Both the position numbers and the translations under genes were made by a program. Under the pieces are notes generated by a model, which saw nothing but the letters and a program-made list of their open reading frames with translations, was not told where the DNA came from and made no database searches. This document shows positions 23,952 to 34,380 of a stretch of 64,000 bases of DNA, one piece after another (position 1 is the first letter of the stretch; every line of letters starts with the position of its first letter). Source of the DNA: Diphasiastrum complanatum. Lineage: Eukaryota > Streptophyta > Lycopodiopsida > Lycopodiales > Lycopodiaceae. The DNA lies in assembly GCA_029204225.1 (NCBI GenBank), contig CM055098.1:21951367-22015366 (forward strand). The letters are read 5' to 3'.

Positions 23952-24139
23952 TGACGCTTTTAGTTGTGCATGGTTCGTCCTGTACAATACGAAACTATTT
24001 TTTGAATGGTATAATTCACAAGCGGATGTAGATATTGAAAAAATAATATTCTATTCATTTGTAGTTCATTTCATTTTGATCCATATTTTATTACTATCAT
24101 TGTTTGTAATTTGTTGATTCTCGTGTTTTGTGATGACAG

Positions 24140-24496
24140 TTCACTCTTGAGCTGTATACTCTTGATGATGTATATAGATTTCGGCAAGAGTTGATCGGAA
24201 CCTTTGCCCTGTACGGTGTAAGTGTTGCACCTGCAATCGAGAGCCCTCAAAATGAAGCTGCTCCTACCTTAACAGCCTTTCAGGTTGTTCAGGATGCAGA
24301 TCTTATTTTATATGATCAAAAAGGAATAAAAGTCCTTCCTAATATAGAGGAAGGCAATTTTGTAGCAGATATTCCTCTTGTCTTAAAAGGCATTGAGGCC
24401 CTTCCCGAAACAGAGGAGGGTGAGATTATAGAAGGAGTTGTTGCTTTATCATTTCCTAATACTGATATAAAAAATATAGAAAAATTGATTGAATAG
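24140..24496 (+). pseudogene. Last exon of the X transposase-like gene (displaced by inversion)
   Basis: An acceptor (GATGACAG) precedes FTLELYTLDDVYRFRQELIG, which reads openly to TAG at 24496 (…IKNIEKLIE). The exon has no partner upstream here because B LTR sequence intervenes. In the un-inverted order it follows the donor at 27369 (…ITIKSLK|GTATAT), and the phase agrees. Function of the region is unknown. Confidence 0.65.
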
Positions 24497-24688
24497 AGAT
24501 CTATTTGTAAATAGAGAGACATAAAAAAAAATATACAATCATTTTACTTGTAAACAATCCGTTTATGGATTTTTTTTATTGATATCACAATAGATTCTTA
24601 CAATCAGCTTGTGTCGATAGTCTAATAATGAAACACAATTTTTCTATAATGATAAAAAGACATTGGCATGTATTTGCTAATAGTGAAT
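24497..24688. other. Intergenic spacer inside X
   Basis: AT-rich, with no coding motif. In the original orientation it lies between the 3' ends of two convergent genes of X. Confidence 0.4.
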
Positions 24689-26055
24689 CTCAATGTTCTT
24701 CCATAAGTTGGATTGTTTCGCCAATATCTCTGCATTTGATCTCGAGCTCATGTCTTTTACGTACCTGCATAAAACTAATATAGAGTCAGTTAGAATTAGT
24801 ACAGAGTTTGTATTAGAAAGTTTTGATTGAAACTATTCATAAAAGATCGAGTGTTTACAGTTATGAATTTACCATTGAAAATGAATCTGAAGTCTGAAAA
24901 TACATCATCTTGTAGGAGCAATAGTTTCCGCCGGATGTAGTTTAGACTCCAATCTTCTTCCACCTCAACACGTCAAAACGACATCATTGTATATAGTTTC
25001 GATATTTTTACATTTTGAATGTCCACTTGCTTCCAAGTCTTGATTGAGTGGCGCCCATTTACCTTTATTTTTTTTCCATCTTTGATAATGGAAGCATAAG
25101 CTCAACATTTGTTTTTCAATTTGATAACGGAAGCACATGGAAGACATTTTAATTCTGCATTCTATTTCTCCATCTGATCTTTTGTCCTAGCCTTCATTCA
25201 TAAGTTCAGATAATAAACTATCTGATAAATTTTTGCATACAAACATCGTTGGGGTTTTGTGTACATTGACACTTGAAAAGAAATCCACAAATATATTCAA
25301 GGAAATAAACCAACTCAATCTGACTGTTTTTCATCTCGTGCGTATTTTTAATAAATTTTTTACATCATTATATATCTTGCAACGAAATGATTCTGAAACT
25401 ATAGCATCTGGTGCTATCCATTCATCACTTTCAAAACTAGGGAATGGAATTGATACTATTTGTCCAAAAAAATTTTTTGTATCAGGAATGTACATTGATT
25501 CATAAAAAAAGATTTCACTATCAACTAGATCTTTTGCAGTTCTACCTCGATATTGCAGCTGTCCAATATCAGTGTGAATAACATCTAATACACTTGCTAA
25601 AGATCCACTCGGCTCTCATTCATTTATGTTGGATGGATATAAATCTGCAAGAGAAAAATGATCAGATTGGCAAGTTTACTATTAGATATTTATGAATAAC
25701 AAAAATCAAAGTATCAAAAATATCAATACTCACAATTGCTTTTTTTTTTTTTGTGGTCCTGACGGTTGAATCCTTGCACATTTATCTCTGAATGCATATA
25801 TACATGTTGGACTAGAATTTCAGAATTAGATTTTCCTCTTGATGATGTTCTGAAATCCAAAATTCTGGCCTTCCAATAAGATCGAAATGATAGTTTTGAC
25901 CTTTTCCTTTTTTGAGATGCTCCTCTTGATGATGGATGCATCAAAACCCAAGAGTTTTTTGAATATTTTTTTGGCACCCATAATTCATTATCATCTGTCT
26001 CGTTGAATAGAAGCACAGAGTCAATTGAGGAGCACGGCTTCCTTGATGGTGCCAT
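24689..26055 (-). pseudogene. Second gene of transposon X (unknown function)
   Basis: ATG at 26055 opens MAPSRKPCSSIDSVLLFNET, a basic stretch (QKRKRSKLSFRSYWK) and a donor near 25734 (ATT|GTGAGT). A second exon begins at 25644 after CTTGCAG and runs through LYPSNINE (stop), then ASVLDVIHTDIGQLQYRGRT and FESDEWIAPDAIVSESF. Further pieces at about 25147-24968 include KWAPLNQDLEASGHSKCKN. A likely last exon (24763-24689) is VRKRHELEIKCRDIGETIQL ending EEH. The intron signals look real but at least one internal stop suggests decay. I do not recognise the family; a DNA-binding accessory protein is possible. Confidence 0.45.
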
Positions 26056-26534
26056 TCGTAATTTGCATGCAAAAATATGAAACAATGAACTATGAATCTG
26101 AAAATTTGCATAGACAAAAAGCCATGAATCTGAGAAAGTGTTGGCGAAAATTTGAAACACTAAGCTATTTGGCGCCACAAATTAGCTCTGATTATCCCTG
26201 TTAACCATGGTTTGACAATGCATATACATTAATGGTACATTAATTTTCTCATCTCAACCATCTGTCATATTCAATTTCAATATTTTTGGGTCTCTTCGGA
26301 CAGTGATGAGCTGGAAGGACAGGCCTCATCAACCAATAGCATTTTCACGTGCTGCCCGACGAAACAACAATATATTTAAAAAACTTTTATTTTATTTATA
26401 TTTGGAAAATTCTACGTTACGTAGAACCTCGAAGCTAAGGTTTCAATTGGTCCACATGGCAATGAAAATAAGAAAAAAAAATAAAAAAACATCTTTTTCA
26501 AAGGCCCTTGTTGGGCTCTAAGTTTCTCTAATGA

Positions 26535-26694
26535 AGTATACCCTTGATGGTGGTTACCAGAGCTCAGAAGCAGAAAGAACCAGTAGCAGATTCAGTACTT
26601 GCTGACTCTATACCATTAACTGATATACCAACAACATCTGGAGTCTATCCAAATCTCCACGCAGAAAAGAGGAGATATTAGGATTGTAGCGGCC
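26535..26694 (+). pseudogene. Gag fragment of element A, inverted
   Basis: Reads PLMVVTRAQKQKEPVADSVL ... TTSGVYPNLHAEKRRY, corresponding to AVTRAQKRKEV ... EQRRYRK in element B gag. It ends at 26694 with AGGAT, the complement of the ATCCT that precedes the 5' LTR of B. The C-terminal continuation is at 15268-15078 on the minus strand, and the N-terminal part is at 32410-31438 on the minus strand. Its opposite orientation is explained by the inversion. Confidence 0.88.
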
Positions 26695-26924
26695 TTGGTT
26701 CACCTGTCACGCATAGATTCATTCCCAAGGGAATAGTGCTTCCTTTGCGAAGTTAGCTTGCAAATCCTACTCTAACCACATCTAACTATCCACCCTACTT
26801 TAACCACAAGCATGAGAAGGAAGAATAGATTACAATGGGGGAGGTGCTTACATCCTATCCTCTCTACTCTCTTAGAAATCATTAACAACATGCAAGTAGA
26901 GAGAAGAAGCAAATGGAAAGCAAA

Positions 26925-26980
<56 letters not shown>

Positions 26981-27243
26981 AAGCAAGGATGTTCAAATCT
27001 CATTTGGGCATAATCTCCTCCTCCTATTGAACATGGAAATATGGTACAAAGGGTGCTTTTTTATGGATGGGAAAGGCCCTTGCCCCTTTCTCCTATTGGT
27101 TAATTACAATGGCAAGGATCCTAATCCAAGTCTCCTAAACTAACACAAAATGAATCTAATGGTTCCTTAAGAAAGCACAAGGGCACTCACATGATTCATG
27201 TGAGTTCTAATTTGGGTCCTTTTAGCTTTTTTATTAACAACTT
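26695..27243 (-). mobile_element. 3' LTR of element B, remaining ~550 bases (inverted)
   Basis: Reverse complement of 15456-16049, with the expected LTR end (TGTAG read on the plus strand) next to the target duplication AGGAT. The GA tract at 26929-26973 corresponds to the CT tract of the 5' LTR but is shorter. Seven LTR bases (CTAAGTC) are lost between this part and 23951. Confidence 0.95.
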
Positions 27244-27369
27244 TTGTTGTACACACTGCATATATAGAACAAAAATTAGTAATATTATGATAGAAATTTT
27301 ATTTATGCTATGACGATACATTTGAATGAAAAAAAGAATACATGCATATCAGAGATAAATTGAATATAC

Positions 27370-27556
27370 CTTGAGAGATTTAATGGTTATATCTCCAATT
27401 GAAGTTGCCGTTGTTGGTATTTCCCGAACGACATCATGAAATAGAGAATCAAATTCTCTATGTGTATTTGCAACTGAGTTTAATTTTACACATAGAAAAT
27501 TTGATACTTCCTCCTTATTTATCTTTACAAAAAGAATGTTTAGGCTCCAATGCCGA
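27370..27556 (-). pseudogene. X transposase-like gene, penultimate exon
   Basis: The acceptor TTGTTGCAG and donor CAAG|GTATAT bracket a clean open segment: RHWSLNILFVKINKEEVSNF ... EFDSLFHDVVREIPTTATSI ... ITIKSLK. The next exon in the original order is 24140-24496, now 3.2 kb away in opposite orientation. Confidence 0.6.
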
Positions 27557-27708
27557 CTGCAACAACCAAGATACAAATATCGCTAAATTCATATTTATGA
27601 AAAAATTTCGTTCTTATTAAAGCAATGAGGCATGCAACAATCCAGATTAAAGCAACAAAAACAAAAGAGCAATCCTTACTTATTTTCATATGGAATCAAA
27701 TAAAATTA

Positions 27709-28652
27709 TTTTGCCACAGGACTGCACTCGATAAAATAGACAGCCTTCTCAAAATTGGCTTCTTTTGCCTTTATCGCTCCCATGAAAAATGGACTAACTA
27801 CCAAAACTGTACCATGGGAATCGAAACTGATGCTATTCTGCAAAAAAGAAACTCCGGCCTCTACTATTGCATTTGAAATTTCTCAGGTCTTATCTTTTAG
27901 CTCGGCACAAAATTTGGGACCTAATCTAAAGCTTCTACATGCATCTGGAAGAAAAAAATCAAAAAAGTTGTCGAGAAGATCAATTTTGTTAGCTAGGTAG
28001 GCCTCATATTGATTATAATGGTCAGAATAAAAAAAAACTTGGGCTGGATCATATGGAATTCTCAAAAAACGATTATGTACAAGAGCGAAAACAGAAGTGG
28101 AAAGAATATTTACAGATTTCTTTGTTATTTTGTCTAGCTCCTCTTGGGTAATCAACACTTTTGGTGATGAAACCTGCTGAGGAGCTGGACGAATAACAGA
28201 AGGAGGACTGGGTGATGATTCTCGATCAGAGTCAGATTCTCCAGCATCTGACTTAGAGCTCAGGAAAACACGGGGTCTCTTGGTCAGGATACGTCTAGGA
28301 GGAAGGAAAGCAACTGGCCTTTGAGATTCAGCCTTCTTGGGGACAGCTCTCTTCCTCCTAGAGGTAGTAGGCACGATGGTTCTATCCAGAGGCAGGTCTC
28401 TGGAGGTGCTGGCATTATCAACATGCAGACCAGAATATCTGTCCTGAATGACGAATTTGGATTCTTCTGTAAAACCATTGGAAAAGTTGCAGTATATAGC
28501 TGTTTTGGGCTAGTCTCGCCATGTTGTGTACTTTTATGAAATGCCGCTCTTGCTTGCCAATGAGATTTTTTCATTCCTTGCAATGACCATATGCTAAGAC
28601 TTCCACTATTTCTTGCAAAGAATGTCGAATGATGTCGTAATATGTGCTGCAT
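27709..28652 (-). pseudogene. X transposase-like gene, 3' middle part
   Basis: From an acceptor near 28649 (CATGCAG) the reading is HILRHHSTFFARNSGSLSIW, SLQGMKKSHWQARAAFHKST, TQHGETSPKQL. It changes frame near 28480 into a Ser/Pro-rich basic stretch (PTTSRRKRAVPKKAESQRPV) and ELDKITKKSVNILSTSVFAL, YDPAQVFFYSDHYNQYEAYL and FCAELKDK. After one TGA it reads to 27709 (SHGTVLVVSPFFMGAIKAKE). The LQGMKKSHWQAR block looks like the conserved end of a transposase catalytic domain, but the family is not one I can name. Confidence 0.5.
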
Positions 28653-28789
28653 GTCATAAAAACATAATCTAAATCAGTACCAAAAGTATCTAATTTAATT
28701 GCACATATTTGTTTATCGTAGTGAAAAATCAAAATCTTACCATATAATGTGTTATATGATCAACACTCCATGCACTCTGAACTGCATCC

Positions 28790-29520
28790 ACAAATTCATT
28801 GGTTGTTTTCTATATCATTTGAACATCTGTATTTGAAAATTTATCTTTTTTCAAGTATTTCACCATGTTGTCTAACTTTTTCCAAACTTCTACTTTGTGT
28901 ATACGAGTAGAACCTTCTTCTTTGAAATCTTGAGTTGCTGCAATAATTTCTTTTCAAACCGTGTATTGAGCCTTAGATTGTTTGCCAGAATAATTTGATA
29001 AAAATCTTTGAGCTTTAAATCCTCCAATGGTCGGCTTGCATGGAATATTTCATGTTTTACCTTATGACTTGTCATCTTTTTTTATTTTAACGTGGCCTTT
29101 ATGTAAGCCTGTTTTGGACAACACATCCTCTGATATGGAAACAGCTTCCTTTGCAGAGGCCTCTGGCTCGGAATTCCATGCAAACAAGATGTGAAGATAT
29201 ATTATTTTTTCTATAATACGCACCTCCGCATGCAATGTACATATATGGACATTTTGTAGAGGAATCGGTAGTACAGGTTTCCAATTAGGATCTTAGGATC
29301 TTCTCGATTTCTTGATATTCCTTTACTCCTTGTCATGTCTTTTGTTGTTTTCATGCAGTACAAACAAGGGTGTTTAGAGTTAGCGCCATGAGATACATTG
29401 AACATACATTTTAATGTCTTCAGATCTCCTGCTAAATGTCATTCAATGTTGAAAGTGCCAATTCCAGGAATATTGAGTGGAACTCCCACAAAAACATGAT
29501 TAGCCTCATAATATTAACAC
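28790..29520 (-). pseudogene. X transposase-like gene, central part
   Basis: Connected minus-strand readings: NHVFVGVPLNIPGIGTFNIE, DLKTLKCMFNVSHGANSKHP, CLYCMKTTKDMTRSKGISRN, then after a frame change ICTLHAEVRIIEKIIYLHIL. The N-terminal part of the next piece is KVKHEIFHASRPLEDLKLKD and KVWKKLDNMVKYLKKDKF. The C-L-Y-C pair after a GDLK-like motif and the later CTLHAEVRIIEK block resemble an uncharacterised eukaryotic transposase-like family with a C-x2-C and H-x-x-x-R arrangement. That is pattern memory, not a search result. Confidence 0.5.
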
Positions 29521-29586
29521 AAAGAAGATTTTAGATATGAAATCCATATTCAAATGATTATCCCTATTTATTTTGCAAAAGAACTG

Positions 29587-30262
29587 CTATACTTGAAATG
29601 TTGCCAGCCACCAGATATCATTTTCTGATTGAACACTGAAATTGAGACCTTCTGAGTCTTCTGAATTTGAAAGTGCCCCATTCATGATTGTGAGACTGAC
29701 TCTTTTCATTTTTTGTCCTTTTATAATTTCAGACTCATCTAACTTGAGAACAACTATCAACTTGTTATTGACATTCTCATTTGTAATACCGTAAAAATTT
29801 ATAATGAATGTTAATAACTGATTAATGTCAATAAATAAATTGTTGAAATTGTTATATGCTAGACTTTCTCCTTTCGAGCAATACACTTCATTGATATGAG
29901 ATAGATTACCAACTATTGTTTGCATATCATGGTTTAACATGTCTTTTTTTTTTAAAGATGAAATGGTCGTGGGATAAAATTTTTTTTTATTATTTACTTG
30001 TGCAAATGCCTCCTTTATCATCTTAAACATCGTTGCATATGCTTCCCTACTGATGCTAGAAAAGTCATATGCCCCCTGAAGCAATGTAGTGTCTAATATT
30101 TTTCCAACTTCATCCATAATGCTATCAGTAACTGAAGCCTTAATCTTTTTCATTTTGTTATTATTTAACATTGATTTCGTAGATTTAGAAGTCAAGATAG
30201 AGCCTAGTGAGTTTCCAATTGAGATCTCATCGGCCAAATGTTCTTCAACAACCAATGCTGAT
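29587..30262 (-). pseudogene. X transposase-like gene, exon with conserved acidic motif
   Basis: The acceptor AATGCAG at 30263-30264 starts an open stretch of about 225 codons: SALVVEEHLADEISIGNSLG ... SILTSKSTKSMLNNNKMKKI ... INQLLTFIINFYGITNENVN ... KLIVVLKLDESEIIKGQKMK ... RVSLTIMNGALSNSEDSEGL. The VVLKLDES motif after a small helix may hold the first catalytic Asp of a DDE-type nuclease. A position-specific search is needed to decide. Confidence 0.55.
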
Positions 30263-30445
30263 CTGCATTGCAAACATAATGTTCATGAAAATGTCAGTAG
30301 AAATTATGACACTCATAGTATTCACAGCAGTATATAATAAGCAAATCAACAGAAAGTTGAAATGAATAAATAACAATATTAGTGATTATGAATAAATCAA
30401 AAAGTTCAAGCAATTTTCAGTACCAAATAAGTTATAACTTACTTG

Positions 30446-30914
30446 AATGCACGGATTCGTCTTTTTCTATGACCTCCTCTGGATGATAGATCACATATAT
30501 CCTTGTTTACCAGTCTTTTCCTCTTGTTGCTTCGGACCTTTCTGTTGAGCACATCCATATCTTTAACAAGAGACAAATATGGGATACGCATGGATTGAAA
30601 TGCAATTTTTAACTCATCATTACTAGTTGTATAATGATGCAAAGAAGATTTCAACCTTTGGATCTCCTCCTGAGCATCTCATTTTCATCCAAACAAGTTT
30701 TCATCTTTGTAGATTTTTCTTCGCACTCCTTTGATATTTTTCTTGATTCCTCTTTCAAATAATGTATTCTTTGCATTGAATGTGCATTTTCATAGAGCAT
30801 CAAATTTTCACAGTAACCCAAAAGGCCATTTTTACCATGACGCATATAGATTATTAACTGACTCACCGAATGAAAATCTGGATTTCGCAATGAACATGGA
30901 TCAATAGGATACAA
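30446..30914 (-). pseudogene. X transposase-like gene, coiled-coil N-terminal exon
   Basis: Reading from 30914 (YPIDPCSLRNPDFHSVSQLI) passes through a Lys/Glu-rich helix (YLKEESRKISKECEEKSTKM). After a one-base frame change it continues as DAQEEIQRLKSSLHHYTTSN to a basic patch (RSNKRKRLVNKD, GGHRKRRIR) and a donor (TTCAA|GTAAGT) at 30446. The basic patch could be a nuclear-localisation or DNA-binding segment. Confidence 0.5.
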
Positions 30915-31400
30915 TGTTCATGATGACCATAAACTTACATGTTTTAGCTTTTCCTCCCTGTATCGGACCATATTAGAAGTTGACAATTTGGGTTACTTTG
31001 AATTTCTCGTCCTAAGCGGAGCATATTCTGGTGACAGATCCACATGAAGATGATAAAGCTTTGTCATCAGTACAATAGTATAGTAACAAATAACACAATG
31101 ACAATAACAAAGCTGGAGATGGCGCTAACGACTCTGTTGGAGATAGAGATGGTGTAGGCTTTTTTCAGAAATGTCACTCCTAATTCAAATTTTTGAGTGT
31201 TCCCAACTATTGGAAGAGAATATTTCAACATTTTGAAAAATTATATTTTAACTGTAGTTAAATACCAGTGAAGTTTGATGTGACTAAACTAAAGTGCATT
31301 CATTTACATGGAAAGTAGTGTGGGCAGATGCGTAAAGAAGTTATAAAATGATATTATAATTACTTTATAGTTATTTTTCTCTCTCCTACATGGCATTTCT
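30915..31400. other. 5' flank of the X gene
   Basis: About 480 bases without coding motifs between the first recognised exon and the terminal repeat of X. Any promoter of the transposase-like gene should lie here. Confidence 0.4.
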
Positions 31401-31437
31401 TATAGGGCCCTCTTTGGACCCATATTTTCTCTAATGA
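31401..31437 (-). repeat. Right terminal inverted repeat of X
   Basis: Read inward it is TCATTAGAGAAAATATGGGT, then CCAAAGAGGGCCCTATAAG. The partner at 26534-26492 reads TCATTAGAGAAACTTAGAGC, then CCAACAAGGGCCTTTGAAAA (positions written in the un-inverted order). Confidence 0.82.
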
Positions 31438-32410
31438 CTGGTCTTTGCTTGTTGTTATCAAATTTACAAGAGCTGTGACCGGCGGTGGCTTTGGTCTTGC
31501 TAGACACTCCTTGTAGCAATGCCCATAACCATAGTCACGACAGAATGATACATATTTGTCTTTGTCATTCTACAACTCTGTGATTTTTTCCACATGCAAA
31601 GCATCCAAGCGGCGCTCTGGTCCAATTTCTAGATGCTTGTTGTTGTGCGGCAGCATAAATAGCATGCTGTTCTGAAATACCGCTATCAAAACTGTAATTC
31701 CATTGCTCATTACCTCTGTAAGGTTCTGGTTTCATCAAATTAGCAAGAGAAGCCGGTTGTATTGATGGGGCTGGTAAAGCTGATCTCTCCGGATATCCAA
31801 GATGAGGTTTGGCTGCATGATCCTTTCCGTAAAGGAGTTCTTGATATCCCATCTGGGCATATCATTGCTGGATAATCCGAGGATTAAAATGGCAATAAGC
31901 AGTCTCATGATCAGGTGAATTGCACAGATGGCAAATATTGGTTTCTATTTGTTTTTTCAATTGAGGACATTCATTTGTTGTGTGATTGTCCGCCGTACAA
32001 ATGGAATACCAGACATTTTCCCTGGTAGGAAAAGTCTTAGCAAACTTCTCAAGTTCCTTGTTCGCTTTTCTATGGAAATCTCATCAAGTTGAGACTGCAA
32101 TTTTTCCATCTGTTTTTGCTGGTTCTTCCCGAGTTTCTCGAACTCGTTGATCATCGTCTCTGCAGTAGCGTTGATATCAATTGATGCAATGGTAGTGGAT
32201 GTCGTAGTGGTCTGCCCTGCTGTATAAAGCAACATACTGATATTCGGCTCGTCATCTGAATCTTCATCCTCCTCCCGTATTGCATCATCCATAGCGTTTT
32301 GCAAAATTGCGTACTCATTATGGCGTTTCAGCTCACGTCTGATCCTTTTAGATAGACCTGACAAAAACCACATAATCATGGCATTTTCGTTAATCAGCTC
32401 GGGTTTGTCT
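31438..32410 (-). pseudogene. Gag of element A, N-terminal and central part
   Basis: Minus-strand reading KPELINENAMIMWFLSGLSK, RIRRELKRHNEYAILQNAMD, REEDEDSDDEPN, then QKQMEKLQSQLDEI, a Cys/His segment, PYRGNEQWNYSFDSGISEQH, and a knuckle CFACGKNHRVVE followed by YGYGHCYKECLARPKP. All blocks align with element B gag. The gag N-terminus is missing beyond 32410, and the C-terminus is cut at 31438 by transposon X. Confidence 0.9.
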
Positions 32411-32447
32411 TATAAGGTCTTTTTTGGATTTAGAATTCCTCTAATGA
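32411..32447. repeat. Isolated X-like terminus
   Basis: TATAAGGTCTTTTTTGGATT … CCTCTAATGA resembles the right end of X (TATAGGGCCC … CTCTAATGA) in the same orientation. It abuts the truncated gag of A. No matching left end was found, so it may be the scar of a second X-family element. Confidence 0.55.
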
Positions 32448-34380
32448 TATGCAAAAGCTAGAATTTTGATATAGAGTGCTACGTCCACTATCATGTGTGA
32501 TTTTGGTCTCCACATTCAATAAATAGAATAAAAAATCGGCCTACTCCAAGTGATTTGACCTAAAATAAAGCTAGGCTCACAAAGATCCACTTTCTACACT
32601 TGAAAATCCTTGATTGAGATAGAAGCCACTCCAATTCACTCTAGAATTTATGGCGCCCTCAAATACTCCACAAGATTTGGCAAAACCACCAACTTTAGTC
32701 TGCAACCTACTGTAAATACCATGTGAAAAAGTATCAGATCCAAAATGTCACAAATGGATCAATAGATCGTTAGCTAAATTTTGTTGCAAATCTAGATTCA
32801 TCTACAAGCTAGAAATCATGCATCTACCATGATAGAACTTGGAAATACATGAAGACAAACGAAGTTACTGCACATTCAGTATAGCTGTTGTGATTATCCT
32901 AGTGCTTGAAAAAGTAGATGACTTGCAAATTAAAAGGTAAGACACGCAGATTGCAGATGAAAAGACTATCAACGATATTTAAACAGATTGTTTTTGGCTT
33001 TTTGTTATGTATAGAGATGCTAAAGTTGTATATCATGCTACACAATCTTGTGTGAAATTGCATGTATTCTTCATGTTCATTGTGGTTATGCATGTTCGTA
33101 AGTATTGCACTTGTTGTTCCACTTTTGAAGGTTGCATTTTGAGAAACAACTCGCCTCCAATATTTTGAACTCAGAAAAATGTTCAAAGGGGACCCTATTA
33201 TAACTTCGTTGAAAAAATTAATTCAAAAGCATAAAAGATGGTCTCATTCATCTTGCCATGCAAACATATACTTTGTTTGCAACTATGAATGATCCATTGC
33301 TATGAAATTTTGTAATGGAAGTGCACAAATTTCATGTGTTGCACATACGAGGTTGTGTAGGTTGCTGAAACTTTATCTATCACAAATCTAAATATTGCTC
33401 TCATTGTAATGGACTTTGTGTATTCAATTTGCCAACAATCTCAACCAATCACTCGAGAAACACACACATGTTTTTGTCAAGCATGCATTGTGAAAAATGT
33501 CAACTAGTTAAGTTGATCTAATTTGGCAAATTTGAGGCCAAAGTAAATTTTCAACTTAGAGATACATTTTTTTATGTCAATAAGGCCTAAGAATAGTGTC
33601 TTTATTACTTTTGGCAAGTAGTGAAGTTGATTAGGTCAAATTTAGACCTACTTTCAATGGTTGATATAGATACATTGCATCTAGTCATTTAAAACTAGGT
33701 TTTTGGTAAAATACCTAGAAACTACCATTCTAGGGAAATATTTGGCAAGTGGCCAAGTGACACTATTGTTACTATAAATAGCTATACCTGCGTGGAGAAC
33801 AAATATTGATGTTCTCATTCTGTATGGAAAACTTTTCTCCTTTGATTCTATATCCATCTCTTTTATATTTCTTATGATATCTTGAGTTCTAATGTGTAGA
33901 ATGCTATTTTGAAAAAAAAGGTCCACAACAACTCTAATCCAAATAATTCTGTCAAATGTGAAGACCATGAAGGGTAAACAGAGGAAACAATGTAAAATGA
34001 TATTGAAAAAAAGGTGCAGTATTCAAAGAAAGGGCATGCTTTAAGAACTATATGGCCACATACAAGAATAGAGACAATGGCACGCTAACTAACCTGGTTA
34101 TAGAAAATGCCATAAAAAAGTTGCAAATATGAATCATCAAGAACTGAGAAGTCCAAAAGAATTGAGAAGACCACGACATGCAAAAGCATGCATGCCTTAT
34201 ATAAGTGGTAATAAAATGATGTCACTGATGAAAGAACCATTGAAAGGAGTGCAAAGGATGAAGCATGAACAAAATTGGAGGATGTCAGAACAGCCATGAA
34301 CATTTACTATGGAATGTTATGCATATATATCGAAAATATCAACTGACATAAAAAAAAAAAATTTCAAGAAGAATCATAGG
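32448..34380. other. Unassigned AT-rich region
   Basis: No coding motif on either strand. Short ORFs here lack family signals. Probably old transposon-derived sequence. Confidence 0.4.

Larger units (their letters stand above)
23952..26534 (-). mobile_element. DNA transposon X, part 1 (inverted segment)
   Basis: The right-hand end in present orientation is the terminal repeat (about 26492-26534, ending TTTCTCTAATGA) abutting gag A sequence at 26535. The left end is the inversion breakpoint. This segment and 27244-31437 together make up X: its two ends share TCATTAGAGAAA followed by spaced GCCC/GGGCC blocks over ~40 bp. It contains the last exon of one gene (24140-24496) and a second gene reading leftwards (26055 to about 24690). 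Confidence 0.8.
27244..31437 (-). mobile_element. DNA transposon X, part 2
   Basis: It runs from the second inversion breakpoint to the right terminal repeat (31401-31437: TATAGGGCCC … TTTTCTCTAATGA), which abuts gag A at 31438. Total X length with part 1 is about 6.8 kb. The segment carries the multi-exon minus-strand transposase-like gene. No clean target duplication is evident at the gag junctions. A related 533 bp element at 59360 supports the ends. Confidence 0.8.
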
